Below the pieces are notes generated by a model. The model did no database searches. It saw only the letters and a program-made list of their open reading frames with translations, and was not told the origin of the DNA. Positions 58,082 through 64,000 of a DNA stretch of 64,000 bases are shown piece by piece. Source of the stretch: an uncultured Cellulophaga sp. (GTDB lineage: Bacteria; Bacteroidota; Bacteroidia; Flavobacteriales; Flavobacteriaceae); the NCBI GenBank assembly GCA_947496695.1, contig CANMEI010000002.1:310001-374000 (forward strand). Reading direction: 5' to 3'. Positions within the stretch are counted from its first letter, which is position 1; each line of letters begins with the position of its first letter. The position numbers were made by a program, and so were the translations under genes.

Positions 58082-60844
58082 TTAGTTGTTTATTGACCAA
58101 GACAAATAGTACATTGAACCTATATTACCAGTACCAAAAGCTGTAAAATACTCTTTCCCGGTAATGTTAGTACCTCCTAGCTTAAATGAAGATTTAATAC
58201 TTGGCACTGCATAAGAAATTTGAGCATCAACTGTATGAAATTCTGGCACAACGCCATTACCAAAAGTAGCTTCCCAATAATAATCGTCACTAAACCTATA
58301 AGAAAGATTAAAACCTAAATTTTTAAACAATGCATCATTTCCAAAATTAGCTTTAAACTTATGTTCTGGTGTATTAAAACTAGACATAAAATCTGGATTT
58401 GCTTCTTGATCAAAATCTTGTTTTGTGAATGTATAACTACCACCTAAATCAAAATTTCCAAAAACTTTCATTGATAAGCCTAATGAAGCTCCATAAGAAT
58501 TAATATCTACACTTGAATTTGTGTAAGCACTATAGGTTTGATAGTCACTATTTATAATAGCATCAACAGCATCAGTTCCTTCACCAGGTGTTCCATAAAA
58601 AGGTGCAATTACAACTTCAGAAGAAATAAAGTCTTTGTAATTATTAAAGTAGGCGCTAAAATCAACAACCAACTTACTTATTTTACCTCTATACCCAACT
58701 TCAAATGAAGTTACTTGTTCTGGTTTTACCAAATCAACATCAGTTACCCTTAAATCAGCTGTATCACCTGAGATTGCAAAATCTGCAACAGATTCTGAAG
58801 AATATGCCGTTTCATAAGCTACTGCACCTGTTTGAGTAATTGTTGCCTCTTGCCCATTATCAGCTTGCCCACTTTCACTTACCGAATAAGTTCTAGAATA
58901 ACGATTTAAATTTTCTGCTGCAGAACCAATTAAAATTGCTCTACCAGCATTTAAACCAATAAATAAATCTTGTGTTGTAGGGTTTCTAAAACCTGTTTGA
59001 AGAGAAGCTCTAATATTATGATCTCGATTTAGACTATACCCTGCTGAAATTCTAGGAGATATAAAACCATCAAAAAATTCTGATTTATCATAACGCATAG
59101 AACCCGTTAATTTTATGCTTTTCTCATCTTCCAATTCAATTTTCTTTTGAACCTGAGTATATATTCCATATTCAGAATACCCAATTGGGCCATCATAATC
59201 AGTATATATAGTTCCTGAAGAATTAAGACTATACCTTCTAAAAGATCCTCCGACCTGAATTTCAGCAAAATCAATTACATGCGATAGATTGTAGTTCACA
59301 TCACCATGATAATATTTAGATGCATCTTTAAATTGAGAACCTGTAGATAAATCTGGATCTTTAATTACTGTATTAAATGCTGACTCAAATTCAGGTGTTC
59401 CTGGTAAATACCTACCTGTATCAGCCACAGCTCTTGCAGCTGCATGTTTTTCATCATCTGTTAAACCAGAAGGGTTACCACTTAATTCAATTCCTGCATA
59501 AGTTGCTATATAATCACCAAACCAATCTTCATCTGATTTCCAAGTTCTATTAATGTTGATACCTGTAAAAACCATATCATAAGAATCTCCCGCTTTATCA
59601 CCTACCACATAACCTCTAACAAAAAAGTTATCATTTCTAACCTCTAATTTATGTTGTTCTTGAAAAAATCCATTAATATTATAACGGTTTGTACCTTGGT
59701 AAATAGTAGAACCTGTACCCACTTTACCAACATAAGATATCTCTAGACTGTTACCTTCTATTGGGCGATAATACAAACCCCAATCTGCTTTAATACTTTC
59801 TGCATTATAATTTGTTAAATCACTTTCATTATAACCCGTTCTACTTACTTCAACATTTGGAATAATTCCAAGACCTGAAGCTGATCTAATATTGGTTGAA
59901 ACCTCATCACCGTACACATTAATACCATCGTAGTTATAATTAGCCCTTGTTCTTGTTGGATCAAATTTATCAACCTCACTAGTAGCCGCCCAATCAGTAC
60001 CCTTTAAATACCCGAAATTGACTTTAGCTGCAAATTTTTCAGAAAATTTATGTGCTGCACGAATTCCAAAATCTGTATACGCATTATCTCCTGAAGCATC
60101 TTGAGAAGTAATACCTCTTTTTATAGAGACACTAATCCCCTCATGATCAAAAGCACTCTTACTTCTCATAAAAAGAATACCATTAAACGCATTAGCCCCA
60201 TACAATGCAGATGATGCACCTGGCAACAATTCAACACTTTGCACATCTGGCTCTATTAAACCCACCAAATTACCAATAGGAAAATTTAACGCAGGAGTTG
60301 AATTATCCATACCATCTACTAATTGCATGAATCTAGTATTTGCAAAAGTTGCAAAACCTCTTGTGTTAATTGACTTAAAAGTTAAACTGTTTGTATTAAC
60401 ATCTACCCCTTTTAAATTTTCTAATCCACCATAGAAATCTGCCGCAGCAGTATTTTTAATTTCATTAAGACCAAAACGCTCTACAGTTACTGGAGATTCA
60501 AAAATACGTTCTGGAGTTCTTGATGCAGATATTACAATCTCATCTAACATAGTTTGAGATTCATTTAACACCACATTAATAGTTTGGTTTTTTGAAGTAA
60601 CGCTTTCTATACTTTCTGAGTAACCAACACTTGTAATTTTAATTTTGAAAGGTGGAATTTCTGATGTTTGAAGTTGAAAATTACCATCAAAATCAGAAAC
60701 TGTACCTACAGTTTTACCTACGATAATAACATTTGCCGCTGGTATAGGCTGGTTATTTTCATCAACCACGCTTCCTTTTATTGTTGTTTGGGAAAAACCC
60801 AACACCCCAATAAACAGGAATATAAAAAATAGAATTGTTTTCAT
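58082..60844 (-). CDS. TonB-dependent outer-membrane receptor with carboxypeptidase-like N-terminal domain
   Basis: A complete 920-residue receptor. Signal peptide 1-18 (MKTILFFIFLFIGVLGFS), CarboxypepD-regulatory-like domain about 20-105 (KGSVVDENNQPIPAANVIIV), plug domain about 115-225 (LDEIVISASRTPERIFESPV; LLPGASSALYGANAFNGILF), and a 22-strand barrel to the C-terminus (YYLSWSINN). Not of SusC type, and no SusD follows; instead a lipoprotein of the SGNH family is transcribed with it. Ligand unknown; together the pair could capture and de-esterify a substrate. Upstream box TATCTTCG (60883-60876) resembles the -7 consensus. Confidence 0.94.
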   Translation of the reverse strand: MKTILFFIFLFIGVLGFSQTTIKGSVVDENNQPIPAANVIIVGKTVGTVSDFDGNFQLQTSEIPPFKIKITSVGYSESIESVTSKNQTINVVLNESQTMLDEIVISASRTPERIFESPVTVERFGLNEIKNTAAADFYGGLENLKGVDVNTNSLTFKSINTRGFATFANTRFMQLVDGMDNSTPALNFPIGNLVGLIEPDVQSVELLPGASSALYGANAFNGILFMRSKSAFDHEGISVSIKRGITSQDASGDNAYTDFGIRAAHKFSEKFAAKVNFGYLKGTDWAATSEVDKFDPTRTRANYNYDGINVYGDEVSTNIRSASGLGIIPNVEVSRTGYNESDLTNYNAESIKADWGLYYRPIEGNSLEISYVGKVGTGSTIYQGTNRYNINGFFQEQHKLEVRNDNFFVRGYVVGDKAGDSYDMVFTGININRTWKSDEDWFGDYIATYAGIELSGNPSGLTDDEKHAAARAVADTGRYLPGTPEFESAFNTVIKDPDLSTGSQFKDASKYYHGDVNYNLSHVIDFAEIQVGGSFRRYSLNSSGTIYTDYDGPIGYSEYGIYTQVQKKIELEDEKSIKLTGSMRYDKSEFFDGFISPRISAGYSLNRDHNIRASLQTGFRNPTTQDLFIGLNAGRAILIGSAAENLNRYSRTYSVSESGQADNGQEATITQTGAVAYETAYSSESVADFAISGDTADLRVTDVDLVKPEQVTSFEVGYRGKISKLVVDFSAYFNNYKDFISSEVVIAPFYGTPGEGTDAVDAIINSDYQTYSAYTNSSVDINSYGASLGLSMKVFGNFDLGGSYTFTKQDFDQEANPDFMSSFNTPEHKFKANFGNDALFKNLGFNLSYRFSDDYYWEATFGNGVVPEFHTVDAQISYAVPSIKSSFKLGGTNITGKEYFTAFGTGNIGSMYYLSWSINN

Positions 60845-60991
60845 TATTCGGGAGTTATTTTAATTAGTTTGATTTCGAAGATACATAATATTTTAATATA
60901 TATTTAACAATTTGAAAAAAATTATGCATGCATAATACTATTTTGATAATTCAAGAGCTATATTTTAACAATTAAGCAATTGAATGAAACA

Positions 60992-61018
60992 AAAAAAAGC
61001 GAATACTTAAGTATTCGC
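60992..61018 (-). terminator. Rho-independent terminator of glmS
   Basis: Perfect palindrome GCGAATACTTAAGTATTCGC (60999-61018) followed on the minus strand by eight T. About 28 bases after the glmS stop codon. On the plus strand there is only CTTTTT after it. Confidence 0.9.
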
Positions 61019-61046
61019 CTTTTTAAAGTATTAAATAATTATTATG

Positions 61047-62894
61047 CTATTCTACCGTAACAGATTTTGCTAAATTTCGAGGTTGATCTACATTACAGCC
61101 CCTCATTAATGCTATATGATATGACAGTAATTGTAATGGAATAGTTGTTAATAACGGAGTCAAACTTTCAAAAGTCTCAGGTATTTCAATTACATGATCT
61201 GCAAGTTCTTTTACAGCAACATCGCCTTCAGTAACAATTGCTATAATCTTACCTTTTCTAGATTTAATTTCTTGAATATTACTCACCACCTTCTCATAAT
61301 GGCCTTTTTTAGTTGCAATAACAAAAACTGGCATATGCTCATCAATCAAAGCAATTGGTCCGTGTTTCATTTCCGCAGCAGGGTAACCTTCTGCATGAAT
61401 ATAACTAATCTCTTTCAACTTTAGAGCTCCTTCTAATGCTACTGGGAAATTATACCCTCTACCTAAATAAAGGCAATTTGTTGAGTCTTTATATACTTCG
61501 GCTATACCTTCTATCAAATCATTTGATAATAATGATTTTTCAACTTTTGCAGGTATGTTTTCCAATTCAGTTAAAAACTCATGATATTTAGTTTGAGAAA
61601 ACACTCCTTTTTCTTTAGCTAACTTTAATGCTATTAAAGTTAACACTGTTATTTGAGTAGTAAATGCTTTAGTTGATGCAACACCTATTTCTGGACCAGC
61701 ATGCGTATAAGCACCTGCGTGAGACTCTCTAGATATTGTAGAACCTACAACATTACAAACACCAAAAACAAAAGCCCCTTTTTCCTTAGCTAATTTTATA
61801 GCCGCTAAAGTGTCTGCCGTTTCTCCTGATTGTGAAATTGCAATAAGAACATCTTTATCTGTAATTATTGGGTTTCTATAACGAAATTCAGAAGCATACT
61901 CTACTTCTACAGGTATTCTTGCTAAATCTTCAAAAATATATTCTGCCACCAAACCTGCATGCCATGAAGTACCACAAGCAACAATTATAATTCTATTTGC
62001 ATTGGTGAATTTTTCAATATTCTCATCGATACCAGCCATTTTAATAATACCCTTATCCGCTAATAAACGCCCACGGTATGTATCAAGAATAGCTCTAGGT
62101 TGTTCGTAAATCTCTTTTAGCATAAAGTGATCATAACCACCTTTTTCAATTTCTTCAATATTTAATTGTAATTCTTGAATAGAAGGGTAAACAACAGAGT
62201 CATCCTTAATTTTACGAAGTTTAATTTCTTTTCCTAAACGAATAATAGCTAACTCTTCATCTTCAAGATACATTGCATTATTTGTAAATTCTATAAAAGG
62301 TGATGCATCAGATGCTATAAAAAACTCATTTTCACCAATCCCTATTGCTAATGGACTTCCTAATTTAGCAACTACAATTTCATCTGGCTTATTAATATCA
62401 AAGACTGCAATAGCATAAGCACCAACAACTTGGTTTAATGCAATTTGAACTGCCTTTCCTAATTTTACATCTTCTTTATTTTTAATTTCTTCAATCAAAT
62501 TAACCAATACTTCCGTATCTGTATCTGAATGAAAAACATAACCTCTTTTTATTAATTCTTTTTTAATAGCATCGTAATTTTCAATGATACCATTATGAAT
62601 AATAACTAAGTCTCCAGAATTTGAATAGTGAGGATGAGAGTTTACATCATTTGGAACACCATGAGTAGCCCAACGCGTATGTCCTATTCCTATTGATCCT
62701 TTTAAAGAAATTGAAGCTTCTGCTTTTTTCTTTAAATCTTCAACCTTACCTTTTGTTTTACTTAAATTTATTGTATTACCGTCATAAATTGCCACTCCAG
62801 CACTATCGTAACCTCTATATTCTAGACGTTGCAAACCTTTAATTATTATTGGATAAGCGTCTCTGTGACCTATGTAACCTACAATTCCACACAT
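61047..62894 (-). CDS. glmS: Glutamine-fructose-6-phosphate aminotransferase (isomerizing)
   Basis: A 615-residue enzyme making glucosamine-6-phosphate, entry to peptidoglycan and amino sugars. Residues 1-235 are the class II glutaminase domain with nucleophile Cys2 (MCGIVGYIGHRDAYPIIIKG, GIGHTRWATHGVPNDVNSHP, HNGIIENY). Two SIS isomerase domains follow (about 285-435 and 455-605), with VACGTSWHAG, AISQSGETADTLAA, STKAFTTQ and the C-terminal DQPRNLAKSVTVE. All expected residues are present. Its amino sugar product also feeds the polysaccharide locus. The leader has no glmS ribozyme. Confidence 0.98.
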   Translation of the reverse strand: MCGIVGYIGHRDAYPIIIKGLQRLEYRGYDSAGVAIYDGNTINLSKTKGKVEDLKKKAEASISLKGSIGIGHTRWATHGVPNDVNSHPHYSNSGDLVIIHNGIIENYDAIKKELIKRGYVFHSDTDTEVLVNLIEEIKNKEDVKLGKAVQIALNQVVGAYAIAVFDINKPDEIVVAKLGSPLAIGIGENEFFIASDASPFIEFTNNAMYLEDEELAIIRLGKEIKLRKIKDDSVVYPSIQELQLNIEEIEKGGYDHFMLKEIYEQPRAILDTYRGRLLADKGIIKMAGIDENIEKFTNANRIIIVACGTSWHAGLVAEYIFEDLARIPVEVEYASEFRYRNPIITDKDVLIAISQSGETADTLAAIKLAKEKGAFVFGVCNVVGSTISRESHAGAYTHAGPEIGVASTKAFTTQITVLTLIALKLAKEKGVFSQTKYHEFLTELENIPAKVEKSLLSNDLIEGIAEVYKDSTNCLYLGRGYNFPVALEGALKLKEISYIHAEGYPAAEMKHGPIALIDEHMPVFVIATKKGHYEKVVSNIQEIKSRKGKIIAIVTEGDVAVKELADHVIEIPETFESLTPLLTTIPLQLLSYHIALMRGCNVDQPRNLAKSVTVE

Positions 62895-62928
62895 ATTATT
62901 TTATTTGATTTTATTGAATAACCCATTT

Positions 62929-62936
62929 CAAAGCTA
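62929..62936 (-). promoter_or_regulatory. Candidate -7 promoter element of glmS (TAGCTTTG)
   Basis: Minus-strand TAGCTTTG (62936-62929) matches TAnnTTTG 35 bases before the glmS ATG. Just upstream lies CTATACT / AGTATAG (62966-62934 on the plus map), an imperfect inverted repeat overlapping the box. No clear -33. Confidence 0.4.
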
Positions 62937-63054
62937 TACTATAAATTATAGAATCACAGTATAGTTCAGTTGAATTACGAGAAAATTAATACAAATGGTT
63001 TAAATAGTATAAAAAAATAATCATTATACAAAGAAGTAATTTTAAATATAAAAA

Positions 63055-63120
63055 AAGATTTTTCAATAAAAAAACACCACAATTATTACAAAAATTGTAA
63101 TAAAAGCAGTGCTTATTTTT
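63055..63120 (-). terminator. Probable terminator of the starch-synthase-like gene
   Basis: Minus strand TATTACAA / TTGTAATA stem, extended by partly paired AGCAC / GTGGT flanks, followed by seven T. About 20 bases after the gene's stop codon. The outer pairing is imperfect. Confidence 0.6.
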
Positions 63121-63138
63121 TACAAACCCTATTTGTAA

Positions 63139-63948
63139 TTATTTTAAAACTTGAGTGTTATAAAAGTTAGCGTAAGCCTCTTCAAATTCATGAATAGGTA
63201 CATACGAAAGTACTGGCTTGTCAAGACCAGAAATATGACTAGTTAACTCCTCAGGTATTTCTTCTGAAGCTAAAATAACAGCGTCAGAATTATCTACAGC
63301 CACCTTCAATAAGTTATTATAATCTGGTTTTTGCAACACAGAGATCTTGTCTTCTGCAATGCCATCAAAAGCAATTTTCTTTACTAACTCAGAATTTAAA
63401 TCTTCATCAAACCCTTTAGAATATACTGATGTTACAACTTTGCTTTCAGAAAATAATGGTTCATCTGCATAATATTGTTTTAGATAAAGTGGCACTAATG
63501 AAGCCATCCACCCATGAACATGAATAATATCTGGCGACCAGTTTAATTTTTTTACAGTTTCAACAATACCTTTTGCAAAGAATATTGCACGTTCATCGTT
63601 ATCAGGAAAAAGAGCTCCATTTTCATCTGTAAACGTAGCTTTTCTTTTAAAATATTCTTCGTTATCAATAAAATAAACTTGAATACGTTCTTTTGGGATA
63701 GAAGCTACTTTAATTATTAACGGCATATCCATGTCATTAATCACTAAATTCATACCTGAAAGTCTAATTACTTCATGTAATTGATGACGACGTTCATTTA
63801 TATTACCGTACCTAGGCATAAAGATTCGTATTTGGCCTCCATTACCATTAACCATCTTTGGTGTTTCGTATGACATTTGGGAAACTTCATTTTCCGGTAG
63901 GTAGGGTACTAATTCTGAAGATACAAACAATATCTTTTTACCATTCAT
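63139..63948 (-). CDS. Starch/glycogen synthase-like protein, N-terminal (GT5) domain only
   Basis: A 269-residue protein matching the catalytic N-terminal half of bacterial glycogen synthase: KILFVSSELVPYLPENEVSQ, IFMPRYGNINERRHQLHEVI and SPDIIHVHGWMASLVPLYLK. The C-terminal donor half of the usual about 480-residue enzyme is missing, and the ADP-glucose loop KTGGL of the standard start is replaced by LPENEVSQM. So this is unlikely to be an active synthase. Proteins of this length are widespread in Flavobacteriaceae, often near glmS and divergent from panC, so it is a conserved short form rather than a broken gene. Probably a regulator or binding protein; function unknown. Confidence 0.82.
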   Translation of the reverse strand: MNGKKILFVSSELVPYLPENEVSQMSYETPKMVNGNGGQIRIFMPRYGNINERRHQLHEVIRLSGMNLVINDMDMPLIIKVASIPKERIQVYFIDNEEYFKRKATFTDENGALFPDNDERAIFFAKGIVETVKKLNWSPDIIHVHGWMASLVPLYLKQYYADEPLFSESKVVTSVYSKGFDEDLNSELVKKIAFDGIAEDKISVLQKPDYNNLLKVAVDNSDAVILASEEIPEELTSHISGLDKPVLSYVPIHEFEEAYANFYNTQVLK

Positions 63949-63983
63949 AAAAGCTGTTTTTTATTTAAATTCTTGCGCAGTTA

Positions 63984-63991
63984 CAAAATTA
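63984..63991 (-). promoter_or_regulatory. Candidate -7 promoter element of the starch-synthase-like gene
   Basis: Minus-strand TAATTTTG (63991-63984) matches TAnnTTTG, 36 bases before the ATG at 63948. The -33 region lies beyond the window edge. Confidence 0.45.
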
Positions 63992-64000
63992 CAAAAATTA

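Noticed and set aside
62895..62990. glmS ribozyme in the glmS leader
   Set aside because: The leader is under 100 bases, AT-rich, and shows none of the conserved core; that ribozyme is a feature of Firmicutes and relatives.

Overview
This window looks like a chromosomal segment of a marine-type member of the Flavobacteriaceae (Bacteroidota). The evidence is the very AT-rich DNA, the gliding genes gldD and gldE, an rplU with the flavobacterial C-terminal extension, two TonB-dependent receptors, lipoproteins with acidic residues after the lipidated cysteine, and many promoters of the Bacteroidota TTTG / TAnnTTTG type with no obvious Shine-Dalgarno sites. I saw no rRNA, tRNA, CRISPR array, insertion sequence or prophage.

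Layout. 1-3387: a TonB-dependent receptor cut by the left edge, and upstream of it a TPR / LuxR-type regulator. 3541-4480: rplU-rpmA (L21, L27). 4817-8226: a two-gene pair of M16 peptidases, one with the zinc site and one without. 8378-10373: a Cys-containing small membrane protein, a Met-rich outer-membrane protein (probably metal related) and a small lipoprotein. 10381-13826 (minus): mutY-ssb-gldE-gldD. 13952-16643: an HU protein, a 29-residue basic protein, RNase G/E and RecX. 16697-18129: a small barrel protein and a JmjC/cupin-like oxygenase. 18241-26200 (minus): biotin genes bioF, bioD, bioA with a ketoacyl synthase and a DUF2007 protein, running into an NfeD/flotillin pair, then bioB behind its own promoter. 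26313-28118: an M61 peptidase.

28809-52312 is one long plus-strand surface-polysaccharide locus. It opens with a NusG-like (UpxY/RfaH-type) antiterminator and a 442-base structured leader. GDP-fucose synthesis (gmd, fcl), two paralogous flippases, a polymerase, eight or so glycosyltransferases, two acyltransferases, an asparagine-synthase-like protein, a WecG-family transferase, an initiating sugar transferase and a Wzc tyrosine kinase follow. Together they describe a Wzx/Wzy-type pathway making a fucose-type deoxysugar polymer; no Wza-type export protein is present. A strong terminator closes the locus.

52393-64000: a beta-helix lipoprotein, a GNAT acetyltransferase, atpD-atpC, a TonB receptor paired with an SGNH-hydrolase lipoprotein, glmS and a starch-synthase-like protein that has only the N-terminal half of the enzyme.

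The most interesting signals are regulatory: an ops-like GC-rich element in the leader of the polysaccharide operon, a perfect 18-bp hairpin at the predicted 5' end of the atpD mRNA, a hairpin in front of the asparagine-synthase-like gene, a GNRA-type hairpin in the rplU leader, and a terminator stem that includes the stop codon of the 29-residue protein gene. Protein oddities are a FabF-like synthase in a biotin operon without bioC/bioH, tandem flippase paralogues, an RNase G/E without the zinc-link cysteines and an F1 epsilon subunit without its C-terminal helices.
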